From NCBI GenBank assembly GCA_035772405.1, contig JAYKKM010000034.1:968001-1032000 (forward strand): 64,000 nt of DNA, read 5' to 3'. Under the pieces are notes generated by a model. That model searched no databases. It had not been told where the DNA came from and was given only the letters and a program-made list of their open reading frames with translations. Positions 31,279-40,295 of the stretch are shown in pieces. Each line of letters begins with the position of its first letter. Position 1 is the stretch's first letter. Source of the DNA: Chrysogorgia sp. JL179-B06 (taxonomy: Eukaryota > Cnidaria > Anthozoa > Scleralcyonacea > Chrysogorgiidae). The translations under genes were made by a program, and so were the position numbers.

Positions 31279-31708
31279 TTATTGTTTAACATCTTCCTAT
31301 TTATCTTTAATATCATCCTGAACGCGTTTGAAGTCCTCGTCGGATGTTAATCCGTATGCGTATCCGTACCCTTTATCGTTGTAGTTCCATATGAGAGGGG
31401 TTGGCGAAACATATTTTTCATAGGAAGCTGGTAACCCATATGAGAGGGGTTCTCCATAGGAAGCTTCGTTCGTTTTTTCTTCTTTCGTACCATTTTTTTT
31501 TCTTTCGTAGCCATTTTTATTTTTTTCTTAAACTAAGTTTGTAGATATGTTTGGTTGTTACAACGTTTTATATAAGCACGTATTGTTTAAAATGAAAAAA
31601 AAATAGTTTCAGCTTATTTATATGAAAGTTTTTTTGAGAAAAAAATTTTTCATTTTGTAAAAAACATAGGATATAAAAACTGATATCATAAAAATCATGA
31701 TCAAAATC

Positions 31709-32011
31709 ATGGCAGAATCAGATGTTGAAGTAATAAATCTTTTACATCTTAAAATGTATAAGGATGCTTTTTTATTTCGTGATTGCAAGGATTCTAAGTT
31801 TTATATGAAAGAGGATGTTATTCATTTTGGTAAATATCGTCGAGCGTTAGTAGTAAAAGATCTCAATCCAGAATCATATCTCAATACGGAACTGGGAAAA
31901 TCTTCAAATTATTTTCTTGCAATAATTGATCGAAAAACCGCAATCAATTTGCAAGAACAAGTATATTTTGATTCAACTGTTACATTACGAAATATCTCCA
32001 CGAACGTTTGA
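31709..32011 (+). CDS. CKDS-family viral small protein
   Basis: The 100-residue frame starts MAESDVEVINLLHLKMYKDA. This methionine was preferred over one 12 bases upstream because a TATAAAA box at 31672 would start transcripts near 31702. The block FLFRDCKDSKF, then a long V-I-D segment and QVYFDST, matches FLYGKCKDSRF and HVYFNT in the gene at 36186-36578. It is part of a plus-strand family in block C interleaved with a minus-strand family. Function unknown. Confidence 0.55.
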   Translation: MAESDVEVINLLHLKMYKDAFLFRDCKDSKFYMKEDVIHFGKYRRALVVKDLNPESYLNTELGKSSNYFLAIIDRKTAINLQEQVYFDSTVTLRNISTNV

Positions 32012-32029
32012 AAAAAAAAAGAAAACAAG

Positions 32030-32269
32030 ATGATCGAAAAGTTTTGTTCACACTGCGATATAGAAGTTGATTTCTTATTTGAATTTGAAATGCATTTTAC
32101 ATGTAGATGATGTCATGTTTATGAACATTACTGTAGAATTTTTTAAAGAAAATACACTAGAACAATTTTTCGTAAATTGATGTATCAATGTTATTGTGAC
32201 GATAGATTAACAAGATGGAGGCAAAGATATATATATATATATATGATGAAGATAACAAGAAAAATGTAA
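32030..32269 (+). pseudogene. Cys/His-rich small gene, broken copy
   Basis: The 80-codon region starts MIEKFCSHCDIEVDFLFEF and ends CYCDDRLTRWRQRY. It matches the intact minus-strand gene at 32628-32888 (CNFCYCEG, HYCCFC, CECDDRIQRWKK), with two in-frame stops in the middle. The regular C-x2-C pairs suggest a zinc-binding fold. Confidence 0.55.
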
Positions 32270-32308
32270 AAATACAAAAGTTAAGAGATTGTTTAAATAA
32301 ACGTTTTA

Positions 32309-32475
32309 ACACACAATAAAAACTTTTTTTGAAAAAAAATTCTCTTTTTATTTTTTATTAATATAAATACATTTCTTTATTAATACAACTAAGTATTATA
32401 ACAGTATAAATAGACGGGTTTTCGTTTTTTATAAAGCATTGGTTGTCGTACTCTACTTCAGTTAACAACAAATGA
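32309..32475 (-). pseudogene. second fragment of the minus-strand small-gene family
   Basis: The C-terminal codons IILSCINKEMYLY match 31048-31278, and the shared 3' flank forms the 95-bp direct repeat. Upstream the similarity fades. A 35-codon plus-strand frame across 32473-32580 (start MKCRSCIKKSKTK, very basic) may be chance. Confidence 0.4.
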
Positions 32476-32627
32476 AGTGTAGGAGTTGTATAAAAAAATC
32501 GAAAACGAAAATAAAAAATAAAAAAAGAATACGAAAACGACGACGTTCTAGGGAGGGATCTCACCAAAAAAGATCATGAGTTTTATGAATTTTGGAAATG
32601 GTAGACTGTGTATTAAAATAATTTTTA

Positions 32628-32888
32628 TTAATCCAAATAAGTTTTTTTCCATCTTTGTATTCTATCATCACATTCACATAGATCAATTATTTTACTATAT
32701 ATAAATCGTGCGTAATTATTTTTGCAAAAACAACAATAATGATGGTTTACAAAGCATTCTTTACATCTGTAATGCACGAAAAAATTATAGAAGGAATTCC
32801 CTTCACAATAACAGAAATTACAATATACCATCTTGACAACTTTTTTTGACTTCTTGGTTTGTGTTTTTGAAAATTTTTTAGTTTGCAA
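32628..32888 (-). CDS. Cys/His-rich viral small protein
   Basis: An uninterrupted frame of 86 codons has a Lys-rich head (QTKKFSKTQTKKSKK) followed by pairs CNFC, CKEC, HHYCCFC and CECDD. The spacing suggests two zinc sites. An inner start MVYCNFC at 32831 would remove the basic head. A broken paralogue lies at 32030-32269 on the opposite strand. Role unknown; DNA/RNA binding or regulation would fit. Confidence 0.5.
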   Translation of the reverse strand: MQTKKFSKTQTKKSKKVVKMVYCNFCYCEGNSFYNFFVHYRCKECFVNHHYCCFCKNNYARFIYSKIIDLCECDDRIQRWKKTYLD

Positions 32889-32973
32889 CCTGCTTTTATA
32901 GATTATTTTTTAAAAAAAAAATTAAGGACACTATAAAAGCAGGGTATCAAATGTATTTTCGATTATTTTCAAC

Positions 32974-33315
32974 ATGTGGTTGCGATCAATGATTGATTTT
33001 GGAGAGGGTGAATCTTATGATTATCTTACACGGTATTATCATGCTGAACCCATACAATTAGTGAACTACGAACCTGAGAATGCGGCGCATTTATGGGCTG
33101 GATAATATTTATATCTGAAAGACCGTCAGGGACCTCTATATTTCAAAATGTTTATAAATGGGGATGATTTACAGAACCTCTTACCATCATTGAAGGGAAA
33201 AGATATAAATATTAAAAATAATAGTGTAGAATTAGAAAACTCAACACCTTTATTAAACATTAAACCCTGCTGTCTCATTAACAGTAGAGGGAAACAAATG
33301 TTTTTTTCTTTGTAA
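32974..33315 (+). pseudogene. CKDS-family-like gene with one in-frame stop
   Basis: The 114-codon region starts MWLRSMIDFGEGESYDYLTR and includes LYLKDRQGPLYFKMFING, recalling the CKDS-F box. A single TAA at 33103-33105 (codon 44) interrupts it. The frame is otherwise clean. A TATAAAAGC box lies upstream at 32934. Function unknown. Confidence 0.45.
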
Positions 33316-33517
33316 TGTTTTTAAAATAATAAACTTTTGATAGAAAGTTAGAAACAGAAAAAAATAAAGAGTTTTATTTTTGTAAAAAATTTTATACAAG
33401 AAAATAAATAATTTTAAGAAGTAATTTGTTGTGGAATTATTGAGTAAACATTATTTATTAGTTTAATTTTTTTATACAAGAGATGATCACTCTTAGTATC
33501 AATAATTGTTTTTAGGG

Positions 33518-33763
33518 TTATTCCCTTCTCTTCAATAATCCTTTTTTTGTAATAACTTTCAGAGTTAGTTCGTAGACTTGAGATGGAGAACAAAATGGGG
33601 GATTACATTCTTTACATAGTATAGCAGGTTTACAATCCTCTACCAAATACGTATAGTTAGGAAAATGTTTTTGAAGAAAATGACATGAATAATAACGAGG
33701 AGTATAGTGATAATATGCTACACCCCTGTAATTGACACAGGTAACGAGAGAAGGTGTTGCCAT
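33518..33763 (-). CDS. minus-strand small-gene family member (81 aa)
   Basis: It starts MATPSLVTCVNYRGVAYYHY and carries the family core FLQKHFPNYTYLVEDCKP, then CKECNPPFC and a late beta-rich VYELTLKV. It matches 33967-34287 (FLAKELPHFTYVVKKCQH), 36588-36875 and 39735-39998. Cysteines suggest metal binding or disulphides. No known family recognised. Confidence 0.55.
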   Translation of the reverse strand: MATPSLVTCVNYRGVAYYHYTPRYYSCHFLQKHFPNYTYLVEDCKPAILCKECNPPFCSPSQVYELTLKVITKKGLLKRRE

Positions 33764-33966
33764 CTTGTTCCAGATATCAATATGATTAAATCAAATGTTT
33801 AATCTTACATATATAATAAATAAAAAAGGAAAAACACCGTACGAATTTTTTTAAAAAAAAATTTGTTATTGATTATATGCTACAGTTTTCATGAAATTAT
33901 TAGAATCTATTATTAGTTTAATTTCTTTTTGTAAAAGATCAGAAGCATCATAGTCAACAATTGTTG

Positions 33967-34287
33967 TTATGTATTCACCCAGACATGAACAATTCCATTC
34001 ATAATTTTAATGTTCATGTTTCTTTTTAACTTCCAGGGCAAATAATATGGTTGAGGAGGGATTATATCACCAATACATTTATCACCAATACATTCGCAAT
34101 TTACCGTATGTTGACATTTCTTTACAACATAGGTAAAGTGGGGTAATTCTTTTGCTAGAAAACGACTTGCATAATAGTTATTTTCATCTTCAAAGTAGGG
34201 GTTAAAGTCATCAGCAGTTATTCTTTTATATCTTTTTTCGTTATGTTCATCACAATCACAATAGGGCACATGCGAATTTGATATCAT
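33967..34287 (-). CDS. minus-strand small-gene family member (106 aa)
   Basis: It starts MISNSHVPYCDCDEHNEKRY. The core FLAKELPHFTYVVKKCQHTV is followed by CECIGDKCIGD, with a small internal duplication of CIGD, and by PYYLPWKLKRN. It is tandem with the related gene at 33518-33763, the clearest case of family expansion here. Confidence 0.55.
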   Translation of the reverse strand: MISNSHVPYCDCDEHNEKRYKRITADDFNPYFEDENNYYASRFLAKELPHFTYVVKKCQHTVNCECIGDKCIGDIIPPQPYYLPWKLKRNMNIKIMNGIVHVWVNT

Positions 34288-34471
34288 TCACAATAACGTT
34301 TAACATTTCAGTAACCCGTTTATATATAATTTTTTATAAAAAAAATATAAAAAGAAAAAAACTCAAATTAAAAAAACTGATATTCTAAAATAAAAAATAT
34401 AGAATAAAAAATCAAAATAAATTTTATTAGGATATAAATAAAAATGCAAAAAAATGGTTTTACAAAATATC

Positions 34472-34615
34472 ATGGAACCCGTGGAAACAGTAGATGCACG
34501 ATATAGTTTATTCTATTCAAAATATCCCTGTGAACAATGTCTTAACGGAAATATGTGTGGGGAAGTGTGTGCGAATTATACACCGTGGAAAGATAAAAAA
34601 AACAAAACGTTGTAG
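34472..34615 (+). CDS. ME-ETxD small protein, short paralogue (47 aa)
   Basis: It starts MEPVETVDARYSLFYSKYPC and continues EQCLNGNMCGEVC to a stop at 34615. The head matches MERIETADEHFERLYYYKHP at 35674-35886 position by position, including the PC-x2-C pair. A GATATAAATA box sits at 34432. Possibly truncated relative to its paralogue. Confidence 0.45.
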   Translation: MEPVETVDARYSLFYSKYPCEQCLNGNMCGEVCANYTPWKDKKNKTL

Positions 34616-34739
34616 ATTAATATACAATGGCCGATATTTTTTCGCATCGATCAATTTTATATTTTCGCCTGAATTTTTCATCATCGTTGTAAGTCGGCTA
34701 AAAAATACACATATCAAATTTTAAGCCAATTTGGTGAAT

Positions 34740-35099
34740 TATTTCCTACATTTCTAAACACGGTGTATTTTGACCTTTTTGACCCACATGCACAGAACGT
34801 ATTGTCTTTGTAGTGTATAGATAGCTTGCGTATATATTTAAAAGTATGAGCTCCCGTGCGGGTGGACCGGTGCGGGTGGGATCTCTGCAGAGACTCTGCT
34901 TCGGGTAACCCTTACATAATTCCTCTCATTGAGGAGGGTAGGGGGGAGCAGAGAAGGGGGTTCATTTTTTGTCACTGACCATTTTTTTGCTTTGTTAAAC
35001 TGTATTTACATTGATTATTTTCAATTCAACAGATAATAAACTGCTTTTCCTTTCACGCTTTTTCTTCGATTATTTTCAATTTAACTATTATTGCTTATT
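34740..35099. other. GC-richer non-viral insertion zone
   Basis: Base composition rises compared with the flanking viral DNA (CCGTGCGGGTGGACCGGTGC near 34855). No gene is seen. With the MITE at 35100-35553 it separates two groups of block C genes and probably arrived as host repeat DNA. Confidence 0.4.
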
Positions 35100-35553
35100 A
35101 ACTCTTTCCATACGGCTGAAAAACATCAAAAATTGAACGACCACGTTGTTCTATTGATATCTCTTGAAATAACCATAACTGTTGCGAAAGCTATACATTT
35201 TCTGGAAGCCCAATAAACCGGCTTTTACTTGTTCTTTTAAATTTCCCGAACAAAACACATTATGTTAATATAAATTAGCATTAATTATCATAAAACAGGT
35301 TGAAAAATTTACATTTTTCCAGAAAAGGCCATCTTGCACGCCCGCGTAGCATCTTGAAAACTCAAAATGCCATGCACCAATCGCAGAGTTGTTTATGAAA
35401 TCAAATCAAACTTGGCGTGTGCGTGGATTTCATGTTTCTGGCGCTTGTCGAATTTCAATTTTTAATCTTGCGTTACCGTGTGCCGTGTTTTTCGATTGAC
35501 GACTTTGCGGGTCTTCAATGACCCATTTTAACTGCGCCCGTAGGGAAAGAGTT
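35100..35553. mobile_element. 454-bp MITE with AACTCTTTCC ends
   Basis: The left end AACTCTTTCCATACGG and the right end CCGTAGGGAAAGAGTT are inverted with two mismatches. TTAA covers the left edge while the right edge reads TTGA, suggesting a TTAA target with one mutation (piggyBac-like). No coding content. Confidence 0.55.
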
Positions 35554-35673
35554 GAAGAGATGGTTGTTAAAGAAGATATGTTGTTCAAAGATTTAAAGAA
35601 GATAATCCATAAAAAAATAAGGAAAAGTATAAATAAGAGTAAAAATAATAATTGTTTTTATATTTCTTAGACT

Positions 35674-35886
35674 ATGGAACGTATAGAAACAGCAGATGAA
35701 CATTTTGAAAGATTATATTATTACAAACATCCATGTGGAAGATGCATTAACAAACGTCCATGTGCGATTCATCCAGATGAATTAAAACTTTCTAGACTAA
35801 ACAGTTTTAAACGTTGGTCGATAAAGAAGTTAAATATACGGTGGAAATATACAGTGAATGTTTCAGTGGAAATAGGTCACGAATAG
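35674..35886 (+). CDS. ME-ETxD small protein (70 aa)
   Basis: It starts MERIETADEHFERLYYYKHP, with CGRCINKRPC, a basic middle (FKRWSIKKLNIRWKY) and a hydrophobic end. A GTATAAATA box lies 46 bp upstream (35628-35635), and an acceptor-like TATATTTCTTAG ends 3 bases before the ATG. It is first of three plus-strand genes (35674, 35916, 36186). Function unknown. Confidence 0.5.
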   Translation: MERIETADEHFERLYYYKHPCGRCINKRPCAIHPDELKLSRLNSFKRWSIKKLNIRWKYTVNVSVEIGHE

Positions 35887-35915
35887 AAGAAAAGACGTCG
35901 AAGAAAAAGATTTAA

Positions 35916-36165
35916 ATGGCTGTACGAGAGCGTGATTTTGATGAAATTCTTTACCCCGACATTCAATATTTATCACACGGTGAATTGTTTGAGATAGAAA
36001 AAACACGAGATTCAACGTTTTATTTTTTTGGAATGGAGAGAGTACCCCTATCAGTTTAGATGTGCTGATTATGATTATAAATATTTTAACATTTATGTGG
36101 AATATAAAAATGAACAATCTATATTTCGGAAAAGATATGGTGGAAAAAGATATTATAGATTTTAA
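35916..36165 (+). pseudogene. CKDS-related small gene with one frameshift
   Basis: The first frame starts MAVRERDFDEILYPDIQYLS and includes EKTRDSTFYFF, like the CKDS-F box. After a frame change near 36025 the next frame reads FRCADYDYKYFNIYVEYKNE, with a basic tail to a stop at 36165. Both halves have good composition, so one indel probably disabled a gene of about 80 codons. Confidence 0.4.
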
Positions 36166-36185
36166 TAACCAGTTTTAGCTGTGCT

Positions 36186-36578
36186 ATGTCATTTTATGAT
36201 CAGTTAGTGGGAAAACATGTAGTATTTATTGATAGAGAAGCGAGATTACCCACGTTAATTTCGACCCTTGATTGTTTTGAGATAAATAATATTCCATGTT
36301 ATTCAAAAGCGTTTTTGTATGGTAAATGTAAGGATTCAAGATTTAGATTAGTAAATTATCATTTACGTGAAAATGTTGATAGTCAAGAGCTTTATTTAGT
36401 TCTTATTAAAGATGAAAATATATTATCTGTACTTAATGTGAATTATGGTACCAGTAATGGAAATTATATTGTAACATTAATAGATAAAGTACATTTTGAT
36501 AAATCTATGTTGCAAATACATGTATATTTTAATACTTGTGGGGAATTATGTAATAATTTTAATGAATTAAATATTTGA
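36186..36578 (+). CDS. CKDS-family viral small protein (130 aa)
   Basis: It starts MSFYDQLVGKHVVFIDREAR, with FLYGKCKDSRFRLVNYHLRE and a beta-rich second half ending VYFNTCGELCNN. It is the longest intact member of the family. An acceptor-like ACCAGTTTTAG ends 8 bases before the ATG. It converges on the minus-strand gene at 36588-36875 with a 9-base gap. Function unknown. Confidence 0.6.
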   Translation: MSFYDQLVGKHVVFIDREARLPTLISTLDCFEINNIPCYSKAFLYGKCKDSRFRLVNYHLRENVDSQELYLVLIKDENILSVLNVNYGTSNGNYIVTLIDKVHFDKSMLQIHVYFNTCGELCNNFNELNI

Positions 36579-36587
36579 AATAAACAG

Positions 36588-36875
36588 TTAAAAATATCGA
36601 GAAAGCGTTTTGATTTTTTTATTTAAAAAAAAGTTTATATACACTTCTTGATCTATAAAATTATGTATACCACAAGACCCTGCAACATGTGTTGTTATAT
36701 ATTGTTTATAATTAAGCTTGTTATTTTCTGCATACTCCATAACTTCCAAGTTTATATATATTTGATTCATAGGAAAGCATGGATTCAGTATTTGTTCACA
36801 TTTAAGTACAATAAATTTTTGATTTCGACAATTTTCTTTAAGATAGTGAAGATCATACTGTTTTGGTTTTGACAT
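36588..36875 (-). CDS. minus-strand small-gene family member (95 aa)
   Basis: It starts MSKPKQYDLHYLKENCRNQK, with FIVLKCEQILNPC, IYINLEVMEY and QYITTHVAGSCG. It is the best template for the fragments at 31048 and 32309, and shares the core spacing of the genes at 33518 and 33967. Function unknown. Confidence 0.55.
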   Translation of the reverse strand: MSKPKQYDLHYLKENCRNQKFIVLKCEQILNPCFPMNQIYINLEVMEYAENNKLNYKQYITTHVAGSCGIHNFIDQEVYINFFLNKKIKTLSRYF

Positions 36876-37015
36876 ATTGCTTGCGTGAGGTTCAACTGAA
36901 GAATGAACCCGAAAATAAAATGTTTTATTATTTTATTTAGATTAATGTTTATTTAGCTTAATGAATTTGAAAGCTATATAAAGAGTAAAATATGAAATTT
37001 CAAATCACAACATTA

Positions 37016-37168
37016 TGATTGAAACAATTTTAATAGTTGTTCTTTATTTTCAACATTTTAACCAAGGAGAAATTGGATATTTATTTTGGTTATGTGGATT
37101 ATTTGGTTATTATCGTGGAAAATATGTCACATGCCCCATTATGGATCGTGAAATATATATATGAAAAA
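37016..37168 (+). CDS. short hydrophobic ORF, possibly truncated
   Basis: The frame starts MIETILIVVLYFQHFNQGEI, then FWLCGLFGYYRGK, and stops at 37168 after about 50 codons. A TATATAAAG box lies 42 bp upstream (36974). The hydrophobic head could be a signal anchor. Other open frames continue downstream in shifted phase to 37358, so this may be the front of a frameshifted gene. Confidence 0.3.
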
Positions 37169-37360
37169 AATCAAGGGAACCCATGGAATGGAATCCTATT
37201 TTATTCTAGAAGATCGCTTCTTTTATATGATACCGAATTTACAAGCAAGTCAAAGAAAATATTCCTTGAAGAGAACATGGCTTCAACAACGTACTATACT
37301 AGTTGAATCAGACGTGTTATGCTGTAGGTTTTTTTCATTCCCCGATTGTTTTAAATAATT

Positions 37361-38160
37361 ATTTATTTTATTACCCCTTGAAAACCACTCAGATTTATTT
37401 CATTTCTTACACACCAATGATAAGTATCATTACACATATTTTGTACAAAATCTAACACTTGAAAGAAAATGCTTATCTTATACCCTGGGTTTTGGAAAAG
37501 AAAGTTTAGTAAGCAAATTTAAGCACATACATAGCCAGAAAGGTGATTTTAATCTTTTTTATATATTTATTTGTGAATGGTAGCACCTAGTATTTTCAAT
37601 TCTTATGTTTATTGTGGTTCAACTAAAAATCTTATCATGGTCACTTCATGTTTTATATTTTATTGTCGTAAACATAACCCTATAGGAAGTTTACTCAATA
37701 GACAAAAAAGGTATTTCTGAAAAAAATATTAGATAAGATTTTTTTGATTTTATATATTATATAAAAAAGGGTAAAGTATCCTTTGATAAATGTCGGTATA
37801 AAAATTGTAAGGGTAAAAGTTATTTTTTTGAGTTTGATCCTTGAAATTAAGTATTTTAAACAAAAGTAATTATTATTTAAATGAAAATCACACCTTACTA
37901 TTACATCCTGTCGATGTTACGCGAATAACAGATTATGGGGGACATACGGGAGAATTTAAGTATAAAGTGAAAATATTTGCACATGTAATAATGCTTGATG
38001 AAGAAGTAAAATATTTATTTAGTATGATAAGAAATTATATACAAACAACATTGAATTATAATTTAATTTCAAAAAATCCTATATATGAAAACGAAGTGGC
38101 TGAACCGAATGTTAATTGGGATATTTTTTATAAAAGTATTAGTGAACAAAAGTGTATGTA
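37361..38160 (+). pseudogene. IGY-GG family gene, decayed C-terminal part
   Basis: In one frame with stops it reads HTNDKYHYTYFVQNLTLER, then YTLGFGKESLVSKFKHIHSQ, then CRYKNCKGKSYFFEF and ITDYGGHTGEFKYKVKIFAH. These blocks align in order with the 390-residue minus-strand protein at 41871-43040 (YHFISITIND, AIGYGGSYLCNTLHRL, CCYKNCQKYSYWFKLF, YSIRVRITS). The last 100 codons (37841-38160) are open. It precedes the Fic remnant, as a matching gene tail does in block D at 59483-59609. Confidence 0.5.
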
Positions 38161-38162
38161 AA

Positions 38163-38622
38163 AAAATGGAATTAAATGTATAAAATATAAAGTGTTTGCG
38201 TATGATGTTTTACGAATGGAAGAAGACGAAGAAAATAAAAAATAGTTTTGGATGAAATGTGGGAGATTTTGTTTTGCCCTTCGAAAATTTTATATGGAAA
38301 AAAAGGAAAAATGGAAAATAAGTGAATTTTGTAAAACTATTCATGAAATATCTATGTTCCATTTAACGAATGCTGGAAATTATAGGAAAAAAAAAAGATT
38401 AGTTGGATTTTATGAAGGGGTTGATCCTTAAATATTCAACAATATATGGAACATTTAGATGAATTTATGTAAAAAACTATAAAAGAAAAAATATATCAGT
38501 TTTGATTTATTTTATTTTTTAATGATGGAAATGGGAGAATAGATGGAAATGGGAGAATAGATGGAAATGGGAGAATAGGGAAAGCACTTGTTGCATTTCT
38601 AGAAAATAAAATAGAATGTAAA
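38163..38622 (+). pseudogene. Fic domain gene, block C copy, broken
   Basis: It follows the block D Fic gene through CGRFCFALRKFYMEKKEKW, KTIHEISM and LTNAG. The stretch before the active-site loop is lost with its histidine, and the DGNGRI codons occur three times in tandem (38523-38576), followed by GKALVAFLENKIE. Frameshifts lie near 38430 and 38515. It is inverted relative to block D. Confidence 0.75.
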
Positions 38623-38624
38623 AA

Positions 38625-38716
38625 TATATAGAAGTAGATTTTATGGGGATATTACGCGATAAAGAACTCGTTGATGAACTTGAAGAATATTATACTTATT
38701 TTATTTCTTTATTTTA
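38625..38716 (+). pseudogene. 3' end of the acidic 58-kb gene, block C copy
   Basis: DFMGILRDKELVDELEEYYT, then YFISLF, matches the last codons of the block D gene at 58021-58907. About 1 kb present in block D (from within Fic to here) is deleted, so Fic and this tail are joined directly. Confidence 0.7.
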
Positions 38717-38718
38717 GA

Positions 38719-39549
38719 AATGAATAAAAAGAAAAAAACTAAATTTTCTGCTGACTTTATTGAAAAAGCTTCAAGATTATTAAAAGGAGAGACATTAACT
38801 GATGTTGATTATTCTAATTATAGATTACATAGTAGTAGTAAAAAAATATATAGACGTTTGAAATAGTCTGTTAATAAAAATAATGAACAATGGGAAATTG
38901 ATTTAGCTGAAAATAAAGATTTAGCCCGATATAATAATCAATATCGTTATTGTTTGGTGTGTATTGATATTTTTTCAAGATTTTGTTGGGTAAAATTAAT
39001 AAAAAGAAAACATCTAATAATGTTAAAAATAAATTTGAAAGTATTCTTATTGAAGAAGGAATAGCTCCTCTTAAAATTTAAAGTGATGAAGGAACAGAAT
39101 TTCAAGATATACGTACGAAATTAAGTAAAAAGTATAATTTTGAAGTATTTCATACGTATAATAGAGAAATAAAAGCATCAATGTGGTACGTGTAATTGGA
39201 ACTTTAAAAACAATGGTTCGTCGTGTTTTAACAATGACTGGAGAATTTGAATATATTCAGTATTTACCCCTTATTGTTAATCGTTATAATAATTCCCCAC
39301 ATAAAGCATTAGCTGGAGCAACACCTTTTGAAATTGATCGTGAAGAAAAAAAAGGAAAAATACGTAAAATAAAAAATAAAATAGTACGTGATCATTTAAA
39401 TTATCCTATTCCTATTCAAGTTATGATACAAGAAGGAACTCGTGTTCGTATTGTAAGATCAAAAAATAATATTTTTGAAAAAAGTAGTCTTCGACGACGG
39501 ACTAATGACATATTTTTTATAAAAAAGTATTTATCACTGACCCCGTTAT
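38719..39549 (+). pseudogene. RVE integrase, block C copy
   Basis: It starts MNKKKKTKFSADFIEKASRL and keeps EQWEIDLAENKD (first catalytic Asp), VCIDIFSRFCWVKL, SDEGTEFQ (second Asp) and VIGTLKTMVRRV. The codons around the third acidic residue are altered to MWYV. A TAG and frame changes disrupt it. At 39549 it stops short of the normal C-terminus and joins block D sequence. Confidence 0.8.
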
Positions 39550-39738
39550 CTTAGTGTGTTCGGATGAACCGAATTCGATTTCAAAATAATTGTTATGTGC
39601 ATCGTTAAAGAAAAGTTCATACATCTGTATCGGTTCGCCCGCAGGTTTGGGTATTGGTCTTGAACCCATTAACTGTAGATTTCGTTCACGAGATAGAGCC
39701 TTCATAGATATTATATCTATAAATGTTGCTTGATTCAT
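39517..39738 (-). CDS. block D left-edge small protein, C-terminus replaced at the junction
   Basis: It starts MNQATFIDIISMKALSRERN, with GSRPIPKPAGEPIQMYELFF. The last codons (about 39517-39550) are antisense integrase sequence from block C, so the natural end is lost. Its ATG overlaps the TGA of the upstream gene (ATGA). Function unknown. Confidence 0.45.
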   Translation of the reverse strand: MNQATFIDIISMKALSRERNLQLMGSRPIPKPAGEPIQMYELFFNDAHNNYFEIEFGSSEHTKITGSVINTFL

Positions 39739-39998
39739 GGCTGATACGGCGGAGGTTCCTCGATTGCTACATGTACAAATTGTCCGATCAAATGTGTAAA
39801 ATCGTCCGATGAGAAGGTATATATATATTTCTCATCCCCTGACAATAGTATCTTATATAGTATTATTTCGGGAATTTCGTTGTTGGGTAACATTTCCACT
39901 TTACGACATTCAACCACGTGATATTCAATGTGTGAAAAATACTTTGCTAAATCGGTCAGTATTACCAACAGAGGATTTTCTTTAGTACCTGCTATCAT
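39735..39998 (-). CDS. minus-strand small-gene family member in block D (87 aa)
   Basis: It starts MIAGTKENPLLVILTDLAKY, and LAKYFSHIEYHVVECRKVEM matches the family core LAKELPHFTYVVKKC of block C. The end is Pro-rich (EEPPPYQP). PPxY-type tails can recruit WW-domain ubiquitin ligases in other viruses; here that is only a possibility. Finding this family at the edge of D supports a common origin of C and D. Confidence 0.5.
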   Translation of the reverse strand: MIAGTKENPLLVILTDLAKYFSHIEYHVVECRKVEMLPNNEIPEIILYKILLSGDEKYIYTFSSDDFTHLIGQFVHVAIEEPPPYQP

Positions 39999-40254
39999 TT
40001 TGAAAGTGTTCTAAAAAAAATATGACTTCTAACGTATGTTTATATATCTTTCCCTGCAACGTTTCGATAAATATTTTGGGGGAATGTGTACTGCATTAAG
40101 TCAACAAAAAGATTAAAAAAGATTTACATGTATAATCGTCGGAGCGCGTCTTATAATATTGATTTTATCATTCAACCAATGAGAATATTCCGATATTTTA
40201 TTAGGGAATTAAGGTTAACCAATCAGGATATCCCATTTTTTTTAACGTGTTTTT

Positions 40255-40283
40255 TATAAACGTTTGTTCCTAATTTTTTTAGT
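40255..40283 (+). promoter_or_regulatory. TATA box and acceptor-like site before the Pro-rich gene
   Basis: TATAAA at 40255-40260 lies 36 bp before the ATG at 40296, with a CCAATCAGG box at 40219 and another CCAAT at 40176. TTCCTAATTTTTTTAG ends at 40281. The distance from TATA to the AG is too short for a normal leader plus intron. Confidence 0.4.
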
Positions 40284-40295
40284 CACAATATCATT

